64,000 nucleotides of DNA from Bradyrhizobium sp. 186 (GCF_023101685.1 NZ_CP082164.1:6696001-6760000); one strand, 5' to 3'; numbered from the stretch's first letter, positions 25,934 through 34,347 are shown. Numbers and translations are program-made. Notes: generated by a model not told the origin, from the letters alone.

Positions 25934-26320
25934 TCAACCATGCACTTTCCGGATCATGTGATCGATGACGTGGGTATGCGCATGCTGAGGGCTGAACATA
26001 ACGATCTCGGCGTCATCGTCCACTCTCACATTGTGTCCCGGGGGCCAATAGAACAGGTCATTCGCGGCCACGCTCTCTTGTTGGCCCGCGCCATCGGTCG
26101 TAGTGAGGCGGCCTTTCAAAACAAATCCCCAATGCGGGCATTGGCAGAGATCGCCATCCAGTCCTTGAAACAGCGGTGTCGTATCGACCCCCGCCGACAG
26201 AGTAAAGTACTCGCCGCTGATTTGGTCGTAGCCGCTGGCATTCCCGAAATTCGTTCTTTGGCGGATCACGGCACCCGGAATCTGTAACTTCACATCGATG
26301 TCATCTTTCGCAACGCGCAT
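25934..26320 (-). CDS. Cupin domain protein
   Basis: 128 residues, single cupin barrel. Metal-ligand features are LCQCPHWGFVLKGRLTTTD in the first half and DLFYWPPGHNVRVDDDAEIV in the second; the C-terminus HAHTHVIDH is histidine-rich. Start ATG 26318-26320, preceded by AGGAGGAGATAACC. It is the first gene after the palindromic operator and is followed by the tetR-like gene, so it is probably induced by the same electrophile or aromatic ligand. A dioxygenase or isomerase role is possible but not shown. Confidence 0.82.
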   Translation of the reverse strand: MRVAKDDIDVKLQIPGAVIRQRTNFGNASGYDQISGEYFTLSAGVDTTPLFQGLDGDLCQCPHWGFVLKGRLTTTDGAGQQESVAANDLFYWPPGHNVRVDDDAEIVMFSPQHAHTHVIDHMIRKVHG

Positions 26321-26332
26321 GGTTATCTCCTC

Positions 26333-26350
26333 CTAGACCGGTTGGTCTAG
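26333..26350. promoter_or_regulatory. NemR-type operator upstream of the cupin gene
   Basis: CTAGACCGGTTGGTCTAG has seven-base arms CTAGACC/GGTCTAG around a four-base centre, 13 bases upstream of the cupin start. It matches the published NemR-box architecture (TAGACC, four bases, GGTCTA), and the downstream regulator is NemR-like. Confidence 0.75.
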
Positions 26351-26694
26351 TGGAAGCTATCGCGCTCCTGGCACGGCGTCAAAGGGGACAGCATAAGTCC
26401 TGCCGCGCTTATTGCCGCAGGTACACCGGGGTCCGAAACCAAATCGGACATCTCAGGGATGATGCTGAGTCCTATGGCACTTTTCGGACTTCGCTCGATG
26501 TCCGCGCTGCGTCTGCAATGCGAAGCAAAGCGGACATAGCTATGGTTGATCGGAACAGCCAACAGGCGATCCGCCCGTTCTTCTGCAAACGCGGTAGCGC
26601 CAAGGTTCCTGGAAGCTACCGCTCCAAATTCCAAGGTTCGCGGACTTCGCCACCGATTGCGTGCCGCATAATATCCTTGGTCACGCGCCTGATC
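26351..26694. other. Gene-free stretch upstream of the operator
   Basis: No credible gene. It contains TCGGACTTCGCTCGATGTCC-like pieces typical of dispersed Bradyrhizobium intergenic sequence. The + strand frame beginning 26350 has no ribosome site and no family-like content. Confidence 0.4.
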
Positions 26695-26823
26695 TCACTG
26701 ACCCATCTCGCGGCGGCCCGGAGCTTCCGATACTTCAATCTCGCTGTGGTCGTGGATGTGCTCTGCGACCTGACCGAGATCGCGCATGTTGAACCATTGC
26801 CCGCAGGCCGGGCATCATTTCAT
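26695..26823 (-). pseudogene. Small zinc-finger protein, nonsense codon at position 3
   Basis: Reads M-K-stop-CPACGQWFNMRDLGQVAEHIH, then DHSEIEVSEAPGRREMGQ and a stop at 26695-26697. CPAC plus HIHDH gives a CCHH-type zinc site. The frame would be whole if the TGA at 26815-26817 (minus strand) were a TGG. It follows the MKTVWIYVDT gene on the same strand, so it was probably the last gene of a three-gene small-protein set. Confidence 0.5.
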
Positions 26824-26842
26824 GCGGTGGTCGGCCTCGGTC

Positions 26843-27034
26843 CTAGCGACGCCGTTGACGTCCCGACCCGGTTTCGTCATCTGCAACGCCTACGACCTCG
26901 TACTCAAAGACGACGCCTTCGGGATCGTTCACCACGAACCACTCATCGGCAAGGTCCGAATTTGCAAACACCTTGAGATGGTCACGGTCGCCAACCTGTT
27001 TCTTTGTATCGACGTAAATCCAGACCGTTTTCAT
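26843..27034 (-). CDS. Small conserved-type hypothetical protein
   Basis: 63 residues: MKTVWIYVDTKKQVGDRDHL, then KVFANSDLADEWFVVNDPEG and VVFEYEVVG. This is a recognisable small Bradyrhizobium/Rhizobiales protein type of unknown role. Its start codon overlaps the stop of the upstream remnant (ATGA), so the pair was an operon. The tail after YEVV (DDETGSGRQRRR) looks like read-through. Confidence 0.6.
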   Translation of the reverse strand: MKTVWIYVDTKKQVGDRDHLKVFANSDLADEWFVVNDPEGVVFEYEVVGVADDETGSGRQRRR

Positions 27035-27319
27035 CGATCTCGCGCCAGCTTGCGGCGTCCCCAGTGGGGTTCCTTGCGAGATGGGTTAAACTCGCGAACG
27101 TGACGCCGGTTCAATGCTTTCATGACGCCGATCCGGGCAAACATCTTGGCCCGTCATGTTCCGCTACCAGCAACAGCGCTTCCATCGCGGCCTGCCATTC
27201 CTCGCGTTGTGTTCTGCACGCGGCAGCTTAGTAATGTATACTGCCGCATCGCGCAGCGTGAGCAGCGGCTTCCGGCCCGGCACCGTTATCGGATCGGAAA
27301 ACCGCTGATCCCAAGACAC
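27033..27319 (-). pseudogene. Small SWDQRF-type protein, frameshifted twice
   Basis: The frame opens V-SWDQRFSDPITVPGRKPLLT, LRDAAVYITKLPRAEH and then leaves the pattern. EEWQAAMEALLLVAEHDGP continues one frame over, and FARIGVMKALNRRHVREF with a tail ending RRKLARDR in a third, to the stop at 27033. Two indels within about 90 codons explain this. A shorter remnant with the same N-terminus lies at 23448-23639. Confidence 0.6.
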
Positions 27320-27479
27320 ACGCGCTCACCCGCTGGAACTAGATGGAGGTGGTCATGAGCCGGAGCACGGATTGCCGCGAATTAGAGCACCAGAGCTTAG
27401 CGAGGATGAGAACGAGTGAATTGGCGGGCCGCTCCGGGCCGCGTCAGTGGTCGCGCTCCGCAAAATTCAGGAGCAACCT

Positions 27480-27710
27480 ATGTCCGAGAGAAGAGAACTG
27501 TATCGCAGTCCGAATGGAGATGCATGGTTCCTTGGGCGCGAACCGACCAGCGGAAATGCGTTCATCATTCATCAGCCAAATGCGCCTTCTGGTGGTCGAC
27601 TGTCGCACATTGAGCTAGGTGAGTTCTTGCGGAGCGACGTGAGAGGACCTGAGCACCAAGCGCTATTGCGTTTGATCGGTACGCTGGTCGAGGTGCCGCC
27701 ATATGCCTAG
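27480..27710 (+). CDS. Small conserved-type hypothetical protein
   Basis: 76 residues: MSERRELYRSPNGDAWFLGR, then NAFIIHQPNAPSGGRLSHIE and QALLRLIGTLVEVPPYA. Start ATG 27480, with AGGAG just upstream; the frame to 27447 lacks a site. Proteins of this type are common in Bradyrhizobium and have no known role. Probably expressed singly. Confidence 0.65.
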   Translation: MSERRELYRSPNGDAWFLGREPTSGNAFIIHQPNAPSGGRLSHIELGEFLRSDVRGPEHQALLRLIGTLVEVPPYA

Positions 27711-27761
27711 AGGTCCGGGCTGCTTCCTCGGCATCGGCGTAGGGCCGGTCGGCTTTGAATT

Positions 27762-27975
27762 TCATGCGGCAAGCCTATCTTCCTTATCCGCACCGCGCAT
27801 GACGATCTTGAGCATGTCGTCGGGCAAGGGCCGTTGCAGCGCCTTAGCTTCATCCCAAGGCGCGCGCATCCATACATCGCGCTCCCCGTCCGTCGTCAAG
27901 ATCACCGGCATGGCCTTGGGATGGATCGGTCGACCACGGCGTTCGCTTCGATGGTCAGGAAGCCGTAGACGACCG
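27762..27975 (-). pseudogene. 3' fragment of an SRAP (HMCES/YedK) gene
   Basis: The end of the frame reads [40 protein letters not shown] and stops at 27762, the typical C-terminus of SOS-response-associated peptidase proteins, which crosslink to abasic sites in single-stranded DNA. Upstream the family sequence ([16 protein letters not shown]) is in another frame, and the catalytic N-terminal Cys is absent. Remnant only. Confidence 0.65.
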
Positions 27976-28143
27976 GGCTCGTCCCGGGAGAGGCTTATTT
28001 TGGAGGCTGCGGCGGTTTGGGGATCGCCGTCAGCCGAGCAGGTCGCCACGGTGCGCGCGTACTGATCCAACGAGACCGGGATGCAGTATGAAGGTGGCGA
28101 GATTATTCGCGGCTTTGCCCGAGGTTGTGCGGGGAGCGGCGTT

Positions 28144-28335
28144 TCAGTACAAGTCAGCGCCTTCGTCAGCCGAGGTGATCTCGCCACATTGGGGACACCG
28201 AAAAATACGAACCGTCTTACCCGTGCGTGTATCCAGTAACCTGGTGAGCAAGTGGGGTTGGCGGTTGCACCGAGGGCAGCGACGATCTTCCTGCTCCTGC
28301 TGAGGTGGGAGCTTATCGCCATTCGAAGAATTCAT
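28144..28335 (-). CDS. Small zinc-ribbon protein
   Basis: 63 residues: [63 protein letters not shown] and CPQC form a single zinc site. Start ATG 28335 with GGAGCG upstream; longer starts give unrelated N-termini. Common unstudied type in Bradyrhizobium. Confidence 0.65.
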   Translation of the reverse strand: MNSSNGDKLPPQQEQEDRRCPRCNRQPHLLTRLLDTRTGKTVRIFRCPQCGEITSADEGADLY

Positions 28336-28435
28336 CGTCCGCTCCACCGCAGACGAAACCAACCCGTCACCGCTAGACATATTAAATGACAGAACGAACG
28401 CTGGTTCCCAACAAATTGGGGACACCCGCGCGGTT

Positions 28436-28680
28436 TCAGGATCGGCGAAGGGGCGCGCCCGGGGCCTGTTCGAACGTCGCCGTCGTCCCGGGGGTGCACT
28501 CGCCAGGTTCCGATCCCGGATAGAAGCCGGCAGCGCCAGCACCACGGATCGGAGCCGTCCGGATTGCCGCATCTATCGCGATCTCGCCAGCGCGGACATC
28601 GCCGCAAAAGACCTGCCAAGCTTCCTGGCTGGCATTGAGATCACGGCGGCGGGTCAACTCGCGCATGCGCGCATCAAAGC
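28436..28680 (-). pseudogene. Remnant of a small Bradyrhizobium protein
   Basis: Reads FDARMRELTRRRDLNASQEA, WQVFCGDVRAGEIAIDAAIR and GFYPGSEPGECTPGTTATFE. The pattern W-x-V-F-x-G-D-V followed by GFYPG-x-x-PG is a known small family. The N-terminus is not natural and the end drifts into unrelated sequence, so it is treated as decayed. Confidence 0.5.
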
Positions 28681-28930
28681 GCACGACGGGTCGGTCGGCA
28701 AATGATGCTGTCGGTTGTGGCGGGAAAGGCGCCGACCTACTGCCGATCGCGGGCGTTGAAAACCGACCGGCAGGCGGATGTTGCCCTCGATCCATTCCGA
28801 AAATTGCAGGCGGCGGGATCAGCGAGCGCAGCGCGTTGCGGCGGATGACGGCGACCGTGGTCATGCTACGATTATGTGGTCACCTTGGCCGAAAGTCCGC
28901 CTTGCCCCCGATAGCGGCCGCGCGCTCCAC

Positions 28931-30118
28931 TCACGCCTCGAAAACCAAGCGAGTTCCGGTGTACGAGCGTAAGAGCTTCGTCGGCACTACAGCGCGCGCG
29001 ATTTCGTAAAAAGGTTCGCCCGTACAATGCAGCGGAACTACATAAGTCGGATCAAGTTCCTGGAGTGCCTTGACAGTGTCTCGTACGTATTCCTCTTGGT
29101 ACGGCGCGAGATGAAAACCCCCGATCACCGCATGAATTTTTTCCACACCGGAGGCGGCTTGAGCCTGTCTGATCGCGTTGACCACCCCGCGATGGCTGCA
29201 TGAAGTTAGAACGACAAGCCCGCGTCCTTTCAGATTGAATGCCGTCGCGATCTCGTGCTGAAATTGATCCGGGACAACGGGCGCACTGCGTTCCGCCTCG
29301 CTGAGGCGCTCGGGATAACATCCGACGCCTCGGTCGAAACCAATGGTCATTGCGCTCGGCGACAGCACCTTCTCGAAGCTCCTCTGGTTAATCTGCCCCG
29401 TGGTCACGGCGTGATCGGCAACCAAGGCAGGTCTCTCAGTGGAGGTTACGGCGACGTCGACTTCCTCGAGTGCTTTGCGATCGATGACGCCGAAGTTGCC
29501 CCGCACCGGGGGCGCAGTCCACTCGCGCGCGCAGAAGCATCCTTCGCCGCCGACAAACAACGGCAGTTTGGGCTTTAGCTTGCCACGGTGCGCCTGCAAG
29601 AAACCGACGAGGCCGCCAAAGTGGTCCTGGTGCCCGTGGCTCAGCACAAGTGCGTCGATAGTCGCGGGATCAATTCCAAGCAGACTTGTGTTGTTGAGAA
29701 GTGCTTCCGGCGTGAAACCGAAATCAATGAGGATATTGCGCGTCTCGTTACCGCGCTGCGACTGGACCTGCATCGCAAGGCCGAATTCACTTATTAACGT
29801 TCTGCCCGGCGGCTTGTCGCTGAGACCCCAGCCGAAGTGTTGGACATCAAGATTGGACAGCTTCCTGCTCGGGGAGACAGCAAACTGATAGCTGTCGATC
29901 ACTATCCGGACGGCAATCCGGTCAAGCTCAGGCACCGATCCAGTGACGGCTTGGGCTCTAGCCGGTTTGGAGCCGGCAAGGAGCGTGGCAAGTATCACAC
30001 TCAGGATACTGGCGCCGCCGCCGCAGACAAATTCTCGACGCCCAACCTCATCGCAGAAAAACTGCCGCCGAGAAGGGCCTGCATGATATGGCGCGTGTGA
30101 AGTATACTCGACAGCCAT
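28931..30118 (-). CDS. Exported metallo-beta-lactamase-fold hydrolase
   Basis: 395 residues. Start ATG 30118, with AGGAGGTAGCA immediately upstream. The N-terminus has paired arginines (PSRRQFFCDEVGRREFVCGG) followed by a hydrophobic stretch (SILSVILATLLAGSKPARAQ), a Tat-like export signal. The dinuclear-metal motif is VLSHGHQDHFGGLVGFL; later motif regions are LTSCSHRGVVNAIRQA and GGFHLAP with HCTGEP. This is the COG1237 (7,8-dihydropterin-6-methyl... synthase-like) branch. Periplasmic hydrolase of unknown substrate; family confident. Confidence 0.88.
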   Translation of the reverse strand: MAVEYTSHAPYHAGPSRRQFFCDEVGRREFVCGGGASILSVILATLLAGSKPARAQAVTGSVPELDRIAVRIVIDSYQFAVSPSRKLSNLDVQHFGWGLSDKPPGRTLISEFGLAMQVQSQRGNETRNILIDFGFTPEALLNNTSLLGIDPATIDALVLSHGHQDHFGGLVGFLQAHRGKLKPKLPLFVGGEGCFCAREWTAPPVRGNFGVIDRKALEEVDVAVTSTERPALVADHAVTTGQINQRSFEKVLSPSAMTIGFDRGVGCYPERLSEAERSAPVVPDQFQHEIATAFNLKGRGLVVLTSCSHRGVVNAIRQAQAASGVEKIHAVIGGFHLAPYQEEYVRDTVKALQELDPTYVVPLHCTGEPFYEIARAVVPTKLLRSYTGTRLVFEA

Positions 30119-30534
30119 TGCTACCTCCTATTCCTGCCAACAACGTGGGCCACAAACAGAAGGCGCGGGACCGCTCGGACGTATCTTCGTTCCGCAGGGT
30201 CGGGCGTCCTAGATAGATACAATTCTACCAACTTGCTGTTACGTCAAGTAATCCCGCCATGAGCTTTGACCTGTCGCATGGCGGCAGGTCCGCGTTGGGA
30301 CAGACCCGGTAAGCCTCAGAGGGAGCAAAACACTTCTGTTTTGCCCCTGAGAGCCGACGTCACGCATGATGGTCGTCAGTACCGATCTTGGTGAGCGCCC
30401 CTCTGATCTCGGCATCGATCTCGGCAACATCATGTTGCTCAGATGTGGCAGCCGCACCGCGCCGCGCGGGCGGCCCGCCCATGCCGACGTAAGCGCCATT
30501 GATAGCTACGCAACGCTTCAAGCCGAGATGGTCT
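30119..30534. other. Gene-free stretch upstream of the MBL-fold gene
   Basis: No strong gene. A 40-codon minus frame (about 30359-30481, MGGPPARRGAAATSEQ through ALTKIGTDDHHA) looks protein-like but has no good ribosome site. It is not called. Confidence 0.4.
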
Positions 30535-30708
30535 TCACAAGTTAAGCTCCAGCTCTCTGAGCTGCTCGATCAGCGACTCTACGATGTCTTCGTAGTCCGA
30601 TGGCGTGAGGGAATGCACGCCGCCCAACGTCAGCTGGTTTTGGAGAATCATCGCCATCATGGCTTTGACGCTCATGCGCCCTCGTCCGAAAAACATTTGG
30701 ATCGTCAT
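30535..30708 (-). CDS. Possible small hypothetical protein
   Basis: 57 residues from ATG 30708 (MTIQMFFGRGRMSVKAMMAM, then LTLGGVHSLTPSDYEDIVES and LIEQLRELELNL). A C-terminal acidic helix gives it a protein-like look, but no ribosome site is visible and an earlier ATG at 30756 is possible. Tentative. Confidence 0.35.
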   Translation of the reverse strand: MTIQMFFGRGRMSVKAMMAMILQNQLTLGGVHSLTPSDYEDIVESLIEQLRELELNL

Positions 30709-31051
30709 AAAATCAATCTGAAGTAGATGCCAAAGATCGAAGACAGGCAACGGCAATGCCTACTCTTAGGGCTCCGTAGAATTACGGGACGGCGCTCGCC
30801 CATTGCGTTGCCGGAGCGACCGCGACGCGACGCCGTTTGCTCTAGTGCCCCTAATTCCCCTCTGCGGGTGTCTCGTCCCGGCACGATGAACCTTGGCACG
30901 ACGCGTGCAGACATACAGGTATCGGGATTTTACAATCTCCCTCCCGGGGCTGGTATCCGCCGCCTGCGCTTCATTTAAGCGGGCGGCGCTTTTGCTTCTG
31001 AGAAGCGCACCGACCACCTGTCCTAGCCGCCCCGGCGAGTCATGACGTGCT

Positions 31052-31882
31052 TCACTTGCCTAGCTGCTTGCGCTGAATGAATTCTGCGCGCCTTGAGTCC
31101 GAGGCCGGATAGGCCAACGGGTCATAAGCAACGTGAAGCTCATGCTGCATTCGAAGGGGTGGCTGCGCTGAGCGTGGCGGCACCGTGGCAACCAGCTGAG
31201 AGAGCTTGCGGCTGCGCAGTGAGCCTTTCAGAGTTAATTTTTTGGCGATTGCCATTACGGTTTGACGATGTGCGAACAACGTTTCGTCGATCTCTGCCAG
31301 CAGTGTTTCCCAGGTGGGGCCGTAGAGTTCGTCGCAGGCTTCCCTGTCACCACCGGTCTGCGCCATAATCGCCGGCATGATCATCAGCAGCGCATAGGTC
31401 AGTTCGTCGAGCCCCGCGCGCAGGCAGAATTTATCACCAAGAAACAATAGTTCACCGCGTCGGCCGGCCAGTATGATGCGCAGGTGAGCTAGAAATTCCG
31501 GCGAGCCGACATCGTGGCGCATAGTTGCTTCTGGCCAGTCGATATGGAAGTCGCCAAGCCAGTTACCGTCGCTTTGAAAAACGCGCGCGTCCTTCGGTGC
31601 GTACCCCTCACGCGCGACGACGACACAGTGCGACGCCTCATGAATGGCAGCCGAGTGCTGATTAAACTCATCTGGCTGCCATCGCTGCAAATCATTTGCT
31701 TCCTGACAGAGTTCATTGAGCAAGCCGCGATAGCTTTTCTCTAAACCATCCGGGACGTTCAGATACTCGTTGACCTTCACCATCGCTCTGATGTTTCCCC
31801 CGCCGGAGTTGCATCGGCCCTTGCCGAATTCCGCGACTGTTTCGACCATAGCTGGCACAACTGCACAGGTGCTGTCGGCCAT
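31052..31882 (-). CDS. Stand-alone M41-like (FtsH-peptidase-type) metallopeptidase
   Basis: 276 residues. HEASH at residues 81-85 (SAAIHEASHCVVVAREGYAP) is a HExxH zinc motif in the M41 context HEAxHxxV. The downstream segment LRIILAGRRGELLFLGDKFC, then RAGLDELTYALLM, matches the AGR-x-x-E and third-ligand-aspartate region (D159). There is no AAA ATPase domain and no membrane segment, so it resembles the orphan FtsH peptidase-like proteins seen in mobile regions. The N-terminal start is uncertain (31882 or 31783). Two tiny membrane-peptide frames lie divergently beside it. Confidence 0.72.
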   Translation of the reverse strand: MADSTCAVVPAMVETVAEFGKGRCNSGGGNIRAMVKVNEYLNVPDGLEKSYRGLLNELCQEANDLQRWQPDEFNQHSAAIHEASHCVVVAREGYAPKDARVFQSDGNWLGDFHIDWPEATMRHDVGSPEFLAHLRIILAGRRGELLFLGDKFCLRAGLDELTYALLMIMPAIMAQTGGDREACDELYGPTWETLLAEIDETLFAHRQTVMAIAKKLTLKGSLRSRKLSQLVATVPPRSAQPPLRMQHELHVAYDPLAYPASDSRRAEFIQRKQLGK

Positions 31883-31902
31883 CGCCCGCTACGATCCCGC
31901 CC

Positions 31903-31992
31903 ATGGGCAGTGAACCGGTCTTCCGTATCACAGTCGTTGTGCTCGGCTTGCTGCCGGTGGCGCTGCTCGCCTTCGCACTCTTTAAGATGTGA
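31903..31992 (+). CDS. 29-residue single-membrane-span peptide (first of two)
   Basis: ATG 31903 to TGA 31992. After the polar start MGSEPVFRI the rest is one hydrophobic span (VVVLGLLPVALLAFALF) ending K-M. There is no evident ribosome site, and the frame lies beside the peptidase-like gene, so the call is tentative; the second peptide has a better start. Confidence 0.4.
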   Translation: MGSEPVFRITVVVLGLLPVALLAFALFKM

Positions 31993-32066
31993 TCCCGACA
32001 TTCATTGATCGCGAAGGGCACGGCTGCGGTCGAACGCCTGTCTTCTAGTCCAAGGGAGGCGCGTCA

Positions 32067-32156
32067 ATGATCCACCGTCAGCTCTGGATTTACCAAGCGC
32101 TGGTCTGGGCGTCTGCCGCCCTTGGCAGTGTGGTGATTGCATCCAAGATGTTGTGA
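32067..32156 (+). CDS. 29-residue single-membrane-span peptide (second of two)
   Basis: ATG 32067 to TGA 32156, with GGGAGGCGCGTCA just upstream. Sequence plan MIHRQLWIYQALVWASAA, then LGSVVIASKML: a basic start, one transmembrane helix and a short positive tail. Size and shape recall KdpF-like or type I toxin peptides, but no family is claimed. Confidence 0.5.
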   Translation: MIHRQLWIYQALVWASAALGSVVIASKML

Positions 32157-32194
32157 AGCCGAATTTGCAACCCTCCGGAACAAGGCGCAGGAAA

Positions 32195-33269
32195 TCACAT
32201 TATGGCGCAATAGAGCATCAGTTCTTCGGTGAATTTCGCTTCGTGAAGTTTATCACGATCCAGACCCGCTCCAGCAACCGCATCGATTGCTTTGAGGGCC
32301 TTGTCGAACAGCGCGTCAGCTTTTGAGGAGTCCCAGAGGCTCTCGCAAATAGCCTCGCAGTACTTGTCCATTGCATTCGCGTTCCATTTTGGAATCGGAC
32401 TGTCGTTGCCCAGCAGACGAACCGCCAAGAGAATTTGGAACCTAGCAACCTTGTATTTACTGTCTACCTTCTGATTGCGGAAAAGAAACTCCAATAGGTA
32501 CAGCGCGTAAGCTGAGGTGTAATAGGGATAGAGCTTGTGTTCATGAATGAAAATATCCTTGCCGACACGGTCTGAAAGACTTTTATAGCGGCGAACCGTG
32601 CTGTGAGGTTCAGCAAGAAACATCGCCGAAAAAGCCCGAACAGCATTCGTTTGAAGCACGACGCGGGTTTTCTCTATCGGCAGACCATCGTATTGGCGAG
32701 AGCGTCGCTCATAGTAAGTCTCTTTCCTTCCGGAAAATTCTTGAAGAATGCTTCAAGGTGTCGGGCGAATGTGGTGATAGCAAAGAACTGCTCGCTGGTG
32801 ACTTCAGTCTGCTTATTTGTTGCGTGGATAATATCTTCGATCACTTCCTCATCCTGCGTCCAGATCAGACGTAGTGGCACGAGGACGGATGCGTCGAGAT
32901 GCTCCTTGTTTTCGAACAGTACGTGGCTCGTCTGACAGCCGTTCACGATCTGAAAATCTTCAATGACGAACTTGCTGCCGGTGTGCGTCATATTCCTAGC
33001 AATGATCGTGATGCCGTTGTTCATCAGCACGAACCGTTTTCGGCGATCCGATTGCAGGGTTGAGCGAATTTCATCATTTACGCCGTTGTATCCCTGCCAA
33101 TCCCGGACGTTGTCATAGAAAACGCTCCGCACAATTTCGTCATTGTCGCAGACAATTGGAAGATAATGCTGCGCGGGTATGAAGCCGACAAACGCCTCCC
33201 TCACTCCCGGAATCTCGGGGATGTCCTGTCGGCTCGAGAATACAAACTCTCGCGAGATGGAATTCTTAG
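32195..33269 (-). pseudogene. AIPR-type abortive-infection gene, truncated by an IS and frameshifted
   Basis: Minus-strand remnant of a phage-resistance protein of the AIPR family. Visible signature: FYDNVRDWQGYNGVNDEIRS, then VLMNNGITIIARN, then IEDFQIVNGCQTSHVLFEN (the NGxQT motif) and HATNKQTEVTSEQFFAITTF. The frame breaks at about 32720-32726 (one base missing) and continues as TYYERRSRQYDGLPIEKTRV, VVLQTNAVRAFSAMFLAEPH, to 32195. At the 5' end the open frame (...NSISREFVFSSRQDIP) is cut by the IS427 copy at 33269; the missing N-terminus does not reappear on the other side of the IS. Non-functional. Confidence 0.8.
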
Positions 33270-34201
33270 TGTCTGTCCGGGAACATCTTGAATCATCGGA
33301 ATCATTTGTGATTCAAGGGTGGCGGTCCGATTCGAAGGGGCGCCCATGTGGACGAAGGAGAACCGCGGTCGTTACGACCGAAGCCGGCTACGCTATCCAA
33401 GCGATTTGACTGATGAGGAATGGGCGTTGGTGGAGCCGCTGATTGCGCCAGCCAAGCGAGGCGGCAACAAGCGCACGGTCGATGTGCGCGAGGTGATCAA
33501 TGGCCTGATGTATGTGCTGAGCACCGGTTGCCAATGGCGAGCGATCCCGAAGGACCTGCCGCCACGCAGCACGGTGCACGACTATTTTGACTTGTGGGCT
33601 TGGAACGGCACGCTCGATCGCATCCATCACGCGCTCTATGTACAATGTCGAGAATTGGCTAACCGAGAACCCAGCCCGAGCGCCGCCATCATCGACAGTC
33701 AAAGCGTCAAGAGCGCGGAAAAAGGGGGGCGTGGATCGACCCGCATGGCTACGATGCGGGCAAGAAGATCAAGGGCAAGAAGCGCCACATCCTAGTCGAT
33801 ACTCAAGGCTTGCTGCTCCACGCCCTCGTGCATTCGGCGGACATCCAGGATCGTGACGGTGGGGTGCTGGTGATGGCCACGCTGTTTGGCCTGCATCCAT
33901 TCCTGCTGAAGCTCTATGCTGACGGCGGCTATCAGGGGCCGATCTTTCAGTCCGCCGTTCGCAAAATCCTCCGGCAAATCGACGTCGAGATCGTCAAGCG
34001 CTCCGATACAGCAAAGAGTTTTGCGATCTTGCCCAAGCGATGGATCGTCGAACGCACCATCGCCTGGCTCAACCGCTGCCGCCGTTTGGCCAAGGATTGG
34101 GAGTGCCTCAACCGAAAGGCATTGGCGTTCTTGCGCCTCGCCTCAATCCGCCTCATGCTGCGAAAGCTCTGCCAAAAAACAGCATGATCCCGGACAGACT
34201 C
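33270..34201 (+). mobile_element. IS5-family (IS427-like) insertion sequence, copy 2
   Basis: 932 bp, same orientation and sequence as copy 1 apart from the silent base at 33992. The left flank is TTAG (33266-33269) but the right flank is TGAA, so the target duplication is missing on one side. The left junction interrupts the AIPR gene. Together with copy 1 it brackets about 10 kb. Confidence 0.92.
33346..34187 (+). CDS. IS427-like transposase, expressed by -1 frameshifting (copy 2)
   Basis: Identical to the copy 1 product (start MWTKENRGRYDRSRLRY). The slippery GGAAAAAGGGGGGC joins the two frames, here at about 33718-33731. Both copies should be able to make transposase, so the pair could still act together as a composite transposon ending at the outer inverted repeats. 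Confidence 0.9.
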
Positions 34202-34213
34202 TGAAGTAAAAGT

Positions 34214-34239
34214 CGGCCCGGACTACCCGGTCCGGGCCG
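34214..34239. terminator. Hairpin just after IS copy 2
   Basis: CGGCCCGGAC and GTCCGGGCCG pair perfectly with a six-base loop, followed by ATTAAATTATT. A strong stem; the T-tract is poor, so it may be a terminator from sequence lost when the right flank was deleted. Confidence 0.5.
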
Positions 34240-34347
34240 ATTAAATTATTAAAGCAATCTGATCCGTCTTGCCGGGATCACCCCGCCTCGCGAATCAATA
34301 CTGGTCCGTTTCCAACCTCGGTGGCTTAATTTGAAAATTGCAGTCGC

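Noticed and set aside
26350..26976. 208-residue + frame
   Set aside because: No start signal, no family-like content, and it is antisense to the small zinc-finger and MKTVWIYVDT genes.
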